From the IMG/VR virus record IMGVR_UViG_3300043446_002987, positions 1 to 24,026 of that record: a DNA stretch of 24,026 bases; one strand, given 5' to 3'. This document shows positions 1 through 5,974 of this stretch, one piece after another. Source of the DNA: a virus. The position numbers and the translations under genes are program-made. The notes beneath the pieces were generated by a model. That model had not been told where the DNA came from. It saw nothing but the letters and a program-made list of their open reading frames with translations, and made no database searches. Within the stretch, counting starts at the first letter, position 1. Each line of letters opens with the position of its first letter.

Positions 1-1
1 A

Positions 2-241
2 AGATGCAAAGATTGCAATAGAGAAATAACAGGACACGAAACTAGAACAGTGACCTGTGGTTGTTCTAACATGGCAACTATTCGTGGAGATAAGATTTCA
101 GCAGTTGACTTATCTCGTGTTGTTATGCTAAACTCATTAAAAGAAAATCAAACCAAAAGTGTTTTGAGTTCTCAAGATCTTGCTTTTCAGGAAGCAAGAA
201 GACAACGCAAAGTTCGTAAATTGGACTTTGAAATCCGTTAG
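2..241 (+). CDS. Zinc-ribbon-like phage protein, 5' end cut by window
   Basis: The reading frame is open from the first bases of the window, so the start lies outside it; 79 residues are visible. The visible N-terminal part has a CxxC pair (RCKDC) followed about 15 residues later by a CxC pair (TCGCSN), the spacing of a small zinc ribbon. The C-terminal half is charged and likely helical. An internal GTG at position 50 would remove the first Cys pair and is not a credible start. It resembles small conserved T4-like cyanophage proteins as I remember them, but no function is known to me. It ends about 50 nt before the tRNA-Ser gene. Confidence 0.7.
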   Translation, partial: RCKDCNREITGHETRTVTCGCSNMATIRGDKISAVDLSRVVMLNSLKENQTKSVLSSQDLAFQEARRQRKVRKLDFEIR

Positions 242-291
242 TATTCAACTTGTAATACTCTTGTCAGTATTCAATACATAATACTCAATCT

Positions 292-376
292 GGAAAGGTG
301 GTCGAGTGGTTGAAGGCTCCAGTCTTGAAAACTGGCGAAGTGAAAGCTTCCGTGGGTTCGAATCCCACCCTTTCCG
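292..376 (+). tRNA. tRNA-Ser (UGA)
   Basis: Acceptor arm GGAAAGG pairs with CCTTTCC at the 3' end, with discriminator G. The anticodon stem CCAGT/ACTGG encloses loop CTTGAAA with anticodon TGA. A long variable arm, as expected for a class II tRNA, precedes the T arm with GGTTCGAATCC. CCA is not encoded. It reads UCA, a codon common in this AT-rich genome and rarer in GC-richer marine Synechococcus. Confidence 0.95.
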
Positions 377-426
377 TTTTAAATTTAATATTTTCTTCAA
401 CAGTGTTACAGGATGAACACATTTTG

Positions 427-457
427 TTGACAGTCAAAATCTCGTGATTAGTATATA
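427..457 (+). promoter_or_regulatory. Possible sigma70-type promoter
   Basis: TTGACA at 427-432 is a perfect -35 box. The best -10 candidate, TATATA at 452-457, sits 19 nt away, longer than the usual 17. The -35 box is part of a short inverted repeat, TTGAC-A-GTCAA. It lies in the only gap between tRNA-Ser and the run of tiny genes that starts at 479, so it could drive them and tRNA-Pro. Confidence 0.45.
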
Positions 458-478
458 TTAGTAATACGAATCACAAAA

Positions 479-628
479 ATGGATCAACACACCTACGATA
501 ATTGGGTGAAGATCAAAGAAACTTTCGAGTCTTCTGGAAATACTGATAATATGTTCTACAAGAGAGCAGTAGAAATAGTAAAGACCCGAAGAGATCCCCT
601 TGCCAAATTTCTTGGAGATGAAAAGTGA
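479..628 (+). CDS. Conserved small cyanophage protein, 49 aa
   Basis: ATG at 479 opens a 49-residue frame (begins MDQHTYDNWVKIKETFE, ends LAKFLGDEK). It is soluble, mixed-charge and predicted mainly helical from its composition. There is no clear Shine-Dalgarno. Its stop TGA shares a base with the ATG of the next gene (TGATG), which indicates translational coupling. The sequence has the look of a small protein found repeatedly in T4-like cyanophages; I do not know a function. Confidence 0.7.
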   Translation: MDQHTYDNWVKIKETFESSGNTDNMFYKRAVEIVKTRRDPLAKFLGDEK

Positions 629-795
629 TGGAACCTCACGATGAATATATCAGTCGTTCTGAAGTTCAATATATGATCGATCAAGCGATTGACAAACACA
701 ATAAAACTGCTACAATTATCTCAGCAGCAATCGGTTCGGTTCTGCTTTTCTTCTATGCTCACGGAGTCATTGCCATTATAGATAGAGTACGATGA
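628..795 (+). CDS. Small single-pass membrane protein, 55 aa
   Basis: Starts at ATG 628 in a TGATG overlap with the upstream gene. Residues 1-26 are polar and amphipathic (MEPHDEYISRSEVQYMIDQA). Residues about 29-50 form one hydrophobic segment (TIISAAIGSVLLFFYAHGVI), followed by the basic tail DRVR. This fits an inner-membrane or thylakoid-membrane peptide with a soluble N-terminal helix. It overlaps the next small gene by 4 nt. Function unknown to me; it resembles recurrent cyanophage genes. Confidence 0.7.
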   Translation: MEPHDEYISRSEVQYMIDQAIDKHNKTATIISAAIGSVLLFFYAHGVIAIIDRVR

Positions 796-905
796 GACAT
801 CTTGCTGGAGTATTGCTGAACAATCAAGTATTCTTATTCATTTTATGTTACCTCTTGACTATGGTTCCAATCTTGGGTATAATGTTCATACACAAAAACA
901 AATAA
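792..905 (+). CDS. Tiny membrane peptide, 37 aa
   Basis: ATG at 792 overlaps the previous stop (ATGA). The 37-residue product is almost all one hydrophobic segment (residues about 12-32, VFLFILCYLLTMVPILGIMF) and ends with the charged HKNK. The stop TAA at 903-905 is directly followed by the first base of tRNA-Pro, so processing of the tRNA would cut right at the end of this mRNA. The 4-nt overlap and hydrophobic pattern make it likely real; no function is recognisable. Confidence 0.6.
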   Translation: MRHLAGVLLNNQVFLFILCYLLTMVPILGIMFIHKNK

Positions 906-979
906 CGGGGTGTAGCTCAGTTTGGTAGAGCGCTGCTTTTGGGAAGCAGAAGTCGTAGGTTCGAATCCTGTCACCCCGA
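906..979 (+). tRNA. tRNA-Pro (UGG)
   Basis: Acceptor CGGGGTG pairs with CACCCCG, discriminator A. The anticodon stem CTGCT/AGCAG holds loop TTTGGGA with anticodon TGG; the T arm contains GGTTCGAATCC. It starts immediately after the upstream stop codon. It reads CCA and, by wobble, other Pro codons. Confidence 0.95.
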
Positions 980-995
980 TTAATATATGATTTTT

Positions 996-1559
996 ATGGA
1001 AAATATTATTGCATCTCCATCTATTTTTTATCCTACTCGTATTGATGATGAATTATTCGATTTGATTCTTAAAAAAGTTAATCAATTATCTGTTGAACAA
1101 GATGCTCTTATTGACCATAATGATGCTATCGATGCAAATATTCGCAAATCAAAAGTAAGATGGTGGGGATCTAATCACTGGGTAACTTCTATTTTTTCTC
1201 ATTATTTCAATCTTGCAAATGTTAATAACTGGGAATATGATCTTTCTTACTTAAGTGAAATTCAAATTACCAAATATACTGCAGGTGGATTTTATACATG
1301 GCATTGTGATTATGGTGTTAGAGATGATGCATATAAAAATACTAGAAAGTTAAGTGCTAGTCTTCTTGTATCAAATCCGAATAATTTTGTTGGAGGTGAT
1401 TTGGAATTTATAGGGTATGATGGTAAAAAAATAACAGCACCTAGAGAAATGGGATGTATGACTATCTTTGATTCTAGATTACCTCATAGAGTAACTCAAC
1501 TTACAAGTGGTGAACGAATATCACTTGTTGCCTGGATGTGTGGACCTAAACTTAAGTAA
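996..1559 (+). CDS. 2-oxoglutarate/Fe(II)-dependent oxygenase (PKHD-type)
   Basis: A 187-residue protein with the facial triad of non-haem Fe(II)/2OG dioxygenases: H103 and D105 in WHCDY, H164 in RLPHRV, and a 2OG-binding Arg at R174 (SGERISL). The arrangement HxD, about 60 residues, H, 10 residues, R is that of the prolyl-4-hydroxylase/PiuC family, which hydroxylates protein or small-molecule substrates. T4-like cyanophages commonly carry such genes; the substrate is unknown. An upstream in-frame ATG at 987 is possible. I prefer 996 because its context ATTTTTATGGAA is repeated at the next gene's start. Neither site has a strong Shine-Dalgarno. Confidence 0.85.
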   Translation: MENIIASPSIFYPTRIDDELFDLILKKVNQLSVEQDALIDHNDAIDANIRKSKVRWWGSNHWVTSIFSHYFNLANVNNWEYDLSYLSEIQITKYTAGGFYTWHCDYGVRDDAYKNTRKLSASLLVSNPNNFVGGDLEFIGYDGKKITAPREMGCMTIFDSRLPHRVTQLTSGERISLVAWMCGPKLK

Positions 1560-1564
1560 TTTTT

Positions 1565-1777
1565 ATGGAAGAACTTCAATCATTTACTGTGGAAGAGTTT
1601 CAAAAAGATTTTGATAATCTTATGAATAGAGTAGAGCAGGGAGAATCATTTATTATTACAGATGGAGAGAACAGTGCAGTGATAGTTCCCTACAACGAAA
1701 CCATAAAGTACGCAGTAGAATCAAGAGTGGATGACGAACTGATACGTCTCCACACAGACCACGAAGAAGGTTCGTGA
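1565..1777 (+). CDS. Phd/YefM-like antitoxin, no toxin partner
   Basis: A 70-residue protein whose first 45 residues match the Phd/YefM antitoxin fold: SFTVEEFQKDFDNLMNRVEQGESFIITDGENSAVIVPYNE. It has the typical 'xFdxLlxrVexGExfiIT' pattern in which an N-terminal DNA-binding domain precedes a flexible toxin-binding tail. The C-terminal part is acidic and short. No Doc- or YoeB-like toxin is visible before or after it: the next features are tRNAs. It could protect the cell from host toxins or act as a repressor; both are inference. It lies 5 nt after the oxygenase gene. Confidence 0.75.
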   Translation: MEELQSFTVEEFQKDFDNLMNRVEQGESFIITDGENSAVIVPYNETIKYAVESRVDDELIRLHTDHEEGS

Positions 1778-1784
1778 TTTTATT

Positions 1785-1856
1785 GGGAGTATAGCTTAAT
1801 GGTCAGAGCGCCCTGCTTATAACGGGGTAGTCTGGGTTCAACTCCCAGTACTCCTA
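1785..1856 (+). tRNA. tRNA-Ile (UAU)
   Basis: Acceptor GGGAGTA pairs with TACTCCT (first pair G-U), discriminator A. The anticodon stem CCCTG/CGGGG has loop CTTATAA with anticodon TAT; the T arm CTGGG-TTCAACT-CCCAG is intact. It reads AUA, a codon that cells usually decode with a lysidine-modified CAU tRNA, so an unmodified UAU tRNA supplied by the phage bypasses that step. Confidence 0.9.
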
Positions 1857-1860
1857 CCTT

Positions 1861-1933
1861 GCTGGTTTAGCTCTCTGGAGAAAGCACTGCCCTCATAAGG
1901 CAAGACAGGTCGGTTCGATCCCGACAACCAGCA
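1861..1933 (+). tRNA. tRNA-Met (CAU)
   Basis: Acceptor GCTGGTT pairs with AACCAGC, discriminator A. Anticodon loop CTCATAA gives CAT. The T arm GTCGG-TTCGATC-CCGAC is perfect. The anticodon stem has one C-A mismatch at its outer end. CAT could also mark a lysidine-type tRNA-Ile; the presence of a separate Ile(UAU) next door makes elongator Met more likely. It is 4 nt from the tRNA-Ile. Confidence 0.85.
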
Positions 1934-1958
1934 TAGGACACCACTTCAAGTGTCCACC

Positions 1959-1987
1959 TTGACTTCTCCAAGTCAAACCCTTATAAT
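1959..1987 (+). promoter_or_regulatory. Strong sigma70 promoter with -35 in an inverted repeat
   Basis: TTGACT (1959-1964), a 17-nt spacer, then consensus TATAAT (1982-1987). The -35 box is the left arm of a 7-bp perfect inverted repeat TTGACTT-CTCC-AAGTCAA (1959-1976). A second small hairpin, GGACAC/GTGTCC (1936-1941/1950-1955), sits just upstream after the tRNA and may help end or process the tRNA transcript. The start codon at 2010 follows 22 nt after the -10 box. Confidence 0.8.
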
Positions 1988-2009
1988 ACTAAGGTCAACA
2001 TTCAAAAAA

Positions 2010-2225
2010 ATGACTCTCAATTCCAAATTCAAGAAAGATATCCAGACTCTTCGTGGTGCAGCAAACGGTGAATTTTATCTTGATGTAAAGAATCCGAAAC
2101 TTTACAAAAAAGTTCGTCGGTACTATGAAGGTGAAGGTGTGGTATTCTCTGGTGATCCTCTCGATGACTATGAAATGCTGATGGAATATGTGTATAGTGA
2201 TCTGGAATCCGTTGAGGTTGCGTGA
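2010..2225 (+). CDS. Conserved cyanophage protein, 71 aa
   Basis: Begins at ATG 2010 (MTLNSKFKKDIQTLRG), 22 nt after a near-perfect -10 box; a longer frame from GTG 1950 would run through the promoter and is rejected. Residues 1-20 are basic, the centre is aromatic and mixed (GEFYLDVKNPKLYKKVRRYY), and the C-terminus is acidic (DDYEMLMEYVYSDLE). No membrane segment or Cys is present. Its last base is the first base of the next ATG, indicating coupling. It resembles a small protein recurrent in T4-like cyanophages; function unknown. Confidence 0.75.
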   Translation: MTLNSKFKKDIQTLRGAANGEFYLDVKNPKLYKKVRRYYEGEGVVFSGDPLDDYEMLMEYVYSDLESVEVA

Positions 2226-2476
2226 TGAAGGTAGTGAGGAAACCAACTGTTCTTATGGAACGTTTTCCTTATCGTTATATTCAAGTTGGCACCTTGGAAA
2301 TTAATGGTAAACCCGATTGCCGTATTCAAAAAGTAGATTCTTATACAGGTCGTTATCGAGATATGTATCTCTGTGATAATGAAATGCAGTTAATGACTGC
2401 TATGGAAGACTTTGAATACACCAAATGGTTAGATCCAGATCGAGTTCCTTGTTATGTGAGAGACAATGATGAGTAA
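2225..2476 (+). CDS. Hypothetical phage protein, 83 aa
   Basis: ATG at 2225 overlaps the upstream TGA. The 83-residue product looks like a small beta-rich soluble domain (alternating pattern in YRYIQVGTLEINGKPDCRI), with an aromatic and acidic C-terminal half (MEDFEYTKWLDPDRV) and two Cys (in PDCRI and VPCYV) plus one in LCDNE. I do not recognise a family. Sharing a start/stop base with the upstream gene places it in the same early transcript. Confidence 0.65.
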   Translation: MKVVRKPTVLMERFPYRYIQVGTLEINGKPDCRIQKVDSYTGRYRDMYLCDNEMQLMTAMEDFEYTKWLDPDRVPCYVRDNDE

Positions 2477-2523
2477 ATAGTCACGGAGAGACTTTAAAAG
2501 CACTGGTCGGGAGCAAACCCCTA

Positions 2524-2757
2524 ATGTCTAAATCTGATTTACTTCGGTGGATTGGAAACATTCTTCTCATAATTGGTTATCAAACTATGTTATGGGGAGA
2601 ATTTAAATATGGTTTAATGATAAAGGTTGTTGGGGGATTACTCACAGTTCCTTTTGCCATTAAACTTAAACTTTGGGATGTATTATTCTTATGTGCATTC
2701 TTTGGTATTACCGAGATATCAAAGTTAACCCAACTTTTCTTAGTTTCACAAAACTAA
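2524..2757 (+). CDS. Small membrane protein, 77 aa, two to three helices
   Basis: ATG 2524 follows GGGAGC, a usable Shine-Dalgarno with a spacer of about 10 nt. Hydrophobic stretches lie at about residues 8-24 (RWIGNILLIIGYQTMLW), 31-46 (MIKVVGGLLTVPFAIK) and 50-71 (LWDVLFLCAFFGITE). It resembles a conserved cyanophage membrane protein of unknown function. The leader GGAGCAAACC...TAATGTCTAAA is almost the same as that of the riboswitch-controlled peptide at 23457. Confidence 0.65.
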   Translation: MSKSDLLRWIGNILLIIGYQTMLWGEFKYGLMIKVVGGLLTVPFAIKLKLWDVLFLCAFFGITEISKLTQLFLVSQN

Positions 2758-2890
2758 GTGGTGGAGTCAAGTATGACCCTATTAGGTTTCTTGCCATTCC
2801 TTTAAAAGGCAAGTGGTGCGGATGGGGAAATTCTTTCTCCGCCTGGTTTCCAATTTCCAGTCAAAGAATTGGTGGCGAGCCTGAGTTACC
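2758..2890 (+). ncRNA. Structured leader, candidate wcaG-type RNA
   Basis: This gap has no credible gene but carries several hairpins in a row: CTTGCC/GGCAAG, GGGGAAA/TTTCTCC (one G-U pair) and CCAATT/AATTGG, followed directly by the terminator at 2892. The wcaG RNA motif is known from cyanophages and marine metagenomes, upstream of exopolysaccharide-type epimerase genes and light-induced genes, and the downstream gene here is such an epimerase. The match is by position and general structure only; I could not check the motif's consensus. Confidence 0.4.
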
Positions 2891-2891
2891 G

Positions 2892-2920
2892 AAGAGGGGT
2901 TTACATGACCCCTCTTTTTT
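2892..2920 (+). terminator. Rho-independent terminator before glycan operon
   Basis: Eight-bp stem AAGAGGGG/CCCCTCTT (2892-2899 and 2909-2916), loop TTTACATGA, and a T run through 2920. It would end transcripts from the small-gene region or from the structured leader. Its loop carries the -35 box of the next promoter. Confidence 0.85.
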
Positions 2921-2928
2921 CGTATAAT
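2900..2928 (+). promoter_or_regulatory. Promoter of glycan operon, inside the terminator
   Basis: TTTACA (2900-2905) lies in the terminator loop; 17 nt later, with the 3' stem and T tract as spacer, comes consensus TATAAT (2923-2928). The first gene starts at 2956. The same architecture recurs at 16285-16313 and 23706-23734. Confidence 0.75.
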
Positions 2929-2955
2929 AGATAGTACAGAGATTATTAATTCTTT

Positions 2956-4008
2956 ATGAGTCAATATGTAAAGAAAGCACTTGTTCTTGGTGCTGGTGGT
3001 TTTATTGGAAGTCATATGGTCAAAAGACTTCGTGCAGAAGGATACTGGGTTCGTGGTGTGGATCTTAAACACCCTGAGTTCTCAAGAACTGAAGCAAATG
3101 AATTTATAGTTGGTGACCTGAGGGACGTTGCGTTTGTTGAAAGAGTGATTCAATATAAAGGTGATAGAGGAAACTTCTACAACTTTGTTCCTTCACGATA
3201 TCTTCAGGCATTTGATGAGATCTATCAGTTTGCTGCTGATATGGGTGGTGCAGGTTTTGTCTTTACTGGTGAGAATGATGCAGATATCATGCATAACTCT
3301 GTTACCATTAACCTGAATGTTCTTGAGTCTGTAAGGAAGTTTAATGATTTTCTTGGCAAGAATGTAACTAAGATCTTCTACTCTGGATCTGCTTGCATGT
3401 ATCCAGAGCATAATCAACTTGATCCTGATAATCCCGATTGTCGTGAAGAGTCCGCTTATCCTGCTAACCCAGATTCTGAATATGGATGGGAAAAACTCTT
3501 TTCAGAAAGGTTGTATTTTGCTTATCATCGCAACTATGGTATTCCTGTACGTGTTGCTCGATACCACAATATTTTTGGACCAGAAGGTACTTGGACTGGT
3601 GGTAGGGAAAAAGCACCTGCTGCTATCTGTAGAAAAGTAGCAGAACTTCCTCTGGTTGGTGGTACAATTGAGGTATGGGGTGATGGAGAACAGACTCGTT
3701 CATTCCTCTTTATTGATGAGTGTATCGAAGCAACTCGTCGTATGATGGATTCCAACTTTATTGGTCCTGTGAATATTGGATCTGAGGAGATGGTTACCAT
3801 TAATCAACTGGTAGATACAGTTGCTAAGGTTGCTGGCATTCCTGTAAAGAGACAGCACAAACTTGATGCTCCTCTTGGTGTTCGTGGTCGCAATAGTAAC
3901 AACGATATTATCAGAAAAGAGTTAGGATGGGATTACTCCATGACTCTTGAAGAGGGAATCTCTAAAACTTATGCATGGATTAAAGAACAGGTAAACGCAA
4001 TTATTTGA
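2956..4008 (+). CDS. GDP-mannose 3',5'-epimerase-like SDR enzyme
   Basis: A 350-residue extended short-chain dehydrogenase/reductase with the NAD-binding GxxGxxG at residues 12-18 (GAGGFIG). Its core closely follows plant GDP-mannose 3',5'-epimerase (GME): ADMGGAGF, SACMYPE, YGWEK, GTWTGGREKAPAA, WGDGEQTRSFLFIDEC and PVNIGSEEMV. The plant catalytic set C145, Y174, K178 and K217 corresponds to C147, Y176, K180 and K219 here, a constant offset of two. GME converts GDP-D-mannose to GDP-L-galactose (and GDP-L-gulose). It is the first gene of the glycan operon and lies 27 nt after the -10 box. A related 4,6-dehydratase or fucose synthase is less likely given the GREKAPAA motif. Confidence 0.85.
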   Translation: MSQYVKKALVLGAGGFIGSHMVKRLRAEGYWVRGVDLKHPEFSRTEANEFIVGDLRDVAFVERVIQYKGDRGNFYNFVPSRYLQAFDEIYQFAADMGGAGFVFTGENDADIMHNSVTINLNVLESVRKFNDFLGKNVTKIFYSGSACMYPEHNQLDPDNPDCREESAYPANPDSEYGWEKLFSERLYFAYHRNYGIPVRVARYHNIFGPEGTWTGGREKAPAAICRKVAELPLVGGTIEVWGDGEQTRSFLFIDECIEATRRMMDSNFIGPVNIGSEEMVTINQLVDTVAKVAGIPVKRQHKLDAPLGVRGRNSNNDIIRKELGWDYSMTLEEGISKTYAWIKEQVNAII

Positions 4009-4013
4009 TTATC

Positions 4014-4823
4014 ATGAACCGTATTAAAGATTATTCAGAACTTGAAGATCGTATCGTATTTTGGTTAAAAGATTACGCACGTAAGTACAGTATTAAAGCA
4101 TTTGTGATTGGTGTTTCTGGGGGCATTGACTCTGCAGTATCATCTACTCTTGCTGCTAAAACAGGTCTTCCTGTGTATGCTGTGGGTATGCCAATTCATC
4201 AGAAAGAAGAGCAAGAAACTCTTTCTGATGGCCATCTTGAGTGGCTTCAATCAAACTTTAGTAATGTAATCACCAATAAGTTTGATTTGACGAAAGTATT
4301 TGAAACATTCAAGTTTACGATGGGAGAACTTGGCACAGATCCGCATTCACTTGCCAATACACGTTCCCGTCTTCGTATGGTGACTCTTTATCAGGTTGCT
4401 ACATCAGTTGGTGGTATTGTTGTTGGTACTGGAAACAAAGTTGAAGATTATGGTGTAGGATTTTATACTAAATATGGTGACGGTGGAGTTGATATTGCTC
4501 CTATCGCAGATCTCTATAAGACTGAAGTTTGGGAACTTGGCAGGCATTTTGGTGTAGATCAACGCATTATTGATGCCTCTCCTACAGACGGACTTTGGGA
4601 TGATGGAAGAACCGATGAAGATCAGATCGGAACTTCATATGCTACACTTGAGTGGGTAATGGATTCTGAGATTATGAAGGGTGGAACTGAGTTTGCACAA
4701 ACTCTTACACAGTGGAAAGGTATTACCATTACCGAAGAACAAAAGGTTGCGATCAGGCAATATGCAAAGTTTAATCAACAAAATCAACACAAAATGAATC
4801 CTATTCCTACATTCAAACTATGA
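4014..4823 (+). CDS. nadE: NH3-dependent NAD+ synthetase
   Basis: A 269-residue N-type ATP pyrophosphatase. SGGIDS at residues 35-40 is the PPi-binding loop. Other NadE signatures are GTGNKVEDYGVGFYTKYGDG, the DIAPIADLYKTEVWELG segment and SPTDGLWDDGRTDEDQIG. It adenylates nicotinate adenine dinucleotide and amidates it to NAD+. There is no N-terminal glutaminase domain, so it would use ammonia. ATG 4014 is chosen over an in-frame TTG at 4005. It sits between an NAD-binding epimerase and an NAD-dependent sugar dehydrogenase and overlaps the latter by 4 nt, so it may raise the NAD+ supply for these enzymes. A divergent amidotransferase role on a sugar is the main alternative. Confidence 0.85.
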   Translation: MNRIKDYSELEDRIVFWLKDYARKYSIKAFVIGVSGGIDSAVSSTLAAKTGLPVYAVGMPIHQKEEQETLSDGHLEWLQSNFSNVITNKFDLTKVFETFKFTMGELGTDPHSLANTRSRLRMVTLYQVATSVGGIVVGTGNKVEDYGVGFYTKYGDGGVDIAPIADLYKTEVWELGRHFGVDQRIIDASPTDGLWDDGRTDEDQIGTSYATLEWVMDSEIMKGGTEFAQTLTQWKGITITEEQKVAIRQYAKFNQQNQHKMNPIPTFKL

Positions 4824-5974
4824 AAATTGGCGTAATTGGTGCTGGCAGACTTGGTATTTGTTTTGCCCTGTTGTGTGAAGCAGCAGGGTATGACGTTCTT
4901 GTTTCAGATATCCGAGAGGATTATGTGAATGATTTGAACGAAAGAAAGATCAAGACCCATGAACCAGAAGTAGAAAATCTTCTCAAGGTTGCTAAAAACT
5001 TTAGGGCAACAACCAACAACAAAGAAGTGATTGAAGAGTGTGATTTGATTTACACTCTTGTTGCAACTCCCTCTCTTGAAGATGGTTCTTATGATGTTTC
5101 TTCAGTTTGGCAAGTCGTAGATGATTTCCAAGATGTAACTGCAGTAAAGTACTTTGTTGTGGGATGCACTACTAATCCTGGAGATTGTGCTAACTTTAAA
5201 AAGCAACTACCAAGTAATGTAAAAGTTTTCTATAATCCAGAGTTTATTGCACAAGGATCAATTATTAATGATCTTCGTACCGCTGACATGGTTCTTCTTG
5301 GAGCAGATCCATTCTCAAATAATGATAGGATTATTTCTGATATCAAAAGGTTGTATGAAAAGATTCAAACAACCCGTGCAATCGTATGCTCTATGTCCAC
5401 CACAGCAGCAGAGATTACCAAGATTGCTATCAACTGCTTCTTAACCACTAAGATCAGTTATGCAAATATGCTTGGTGATGTTCTTCATCATGCTGGTTGT
5501 GGAGATGAAGTTAGTACTGTGTTGACTGCTGTTGGAACCGATAGTCGTATTGGTAGAAAATATCTTGGTTATGGATTTGGATATGGTGGGCCTTGCCTTC
5601 CACGAGATAATAGATCCTTTGCTGCATTTGCCAAGAAGGTTGGATTGGAATATAATCTTGGTACAGTAACTGATGAAATCAATAATCAACATGCAATATT
5701 TGTGTGTGATTATTTTGAGAAGATGAATCAGAACAAAAAACCTTTTTACTTTGATTCCATCACTTATAAAAAAGGAACTGATATTCTCACAGAAAGTCAG
5801 CAATATCGTTTGTGTTTAGATCTTCTTGATCGTGGATATACTGTTTATATTCATAATGACAAGAAAGTTACTGATCAAATTTATGATTACATGACAACTT
5901 CTTATGGTGATAGGGTTAAGTTTGTGGATAAGCAAGAGAACATTACTGAACCATACTTTGTGGTAAATCTATGA
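4820..5974 (+). CDS. UDP-glucose 6-dehydrogenase-type enzyme
   Basis: A 384-residue member of the UDP-glucose/GDP-mannose dehydrogenase family. Residues 7-12 (GAGRLG) form the NAD-binding turn; NPEFIAQGS (139-147) and EITKIAINCF (198-207) are family signatures; C259 in GYGGPCLPRDN is the catalytic Cys that forms the thiohemiacetal. It oxidises a nucleotide sugar C6 alcohol twice to a uronate using two NAD+. UDP-glucose is the most likely substrate; UDP-GlcNAc/ManNAc or GDP-mannose cannot be excluded. The length is slightly short for Ugd, mainly in the C-terminal domain. It overlaps both neighbours by 4 nt (ATGA), typical of coupled translation. Confidence 0.85.
   Translation: MKIGVIGAGRLGICFALLCEAAGYDVLVSDIREDYVNDLNERKIKTHEPEVENLLKVAKNFRATTNNKEVIEECDLIYTLVATPSLEDGSYDVSSVWQVVDDFQDVTAVKYFVVGCTTNPGDCANFKKQLPSNVKVFYNPEFIAQGSIINDLRTADMVLLGADPFSNNDRIISDIKRLYEKIQTTRAIVCSMSTTAAEITKIAINCFLTTKISYANMLGDVLHHAGCGDEVSTVLTAVGTDSRIGRKYLGYGFGYGGPCLPRDNRSFAAFAKKVGLEYNLGTVTDEINNQHAIFVCDYFEKMNQNKKPFYFDSITYKKGTDILTESQQYRLCLDLLDRGYTVYIHNDKKVTDQIYDYMTTSYGDRVKFVDKQENITEPYFVVNL

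Noticed and set aside
1950-2009. Longer start (GTG 1950) for the gene at 2010
   Set aside because: It would translate through a near-perfect promoter whose transcript begins only near 1995.
2673-2927. Open frame of 84 codons across the leader before the epimerase
   Set aside because: It overlaps a membrane-protein gene, runs through several hairpins, a terminator and a promoter, and has no family resemblance.
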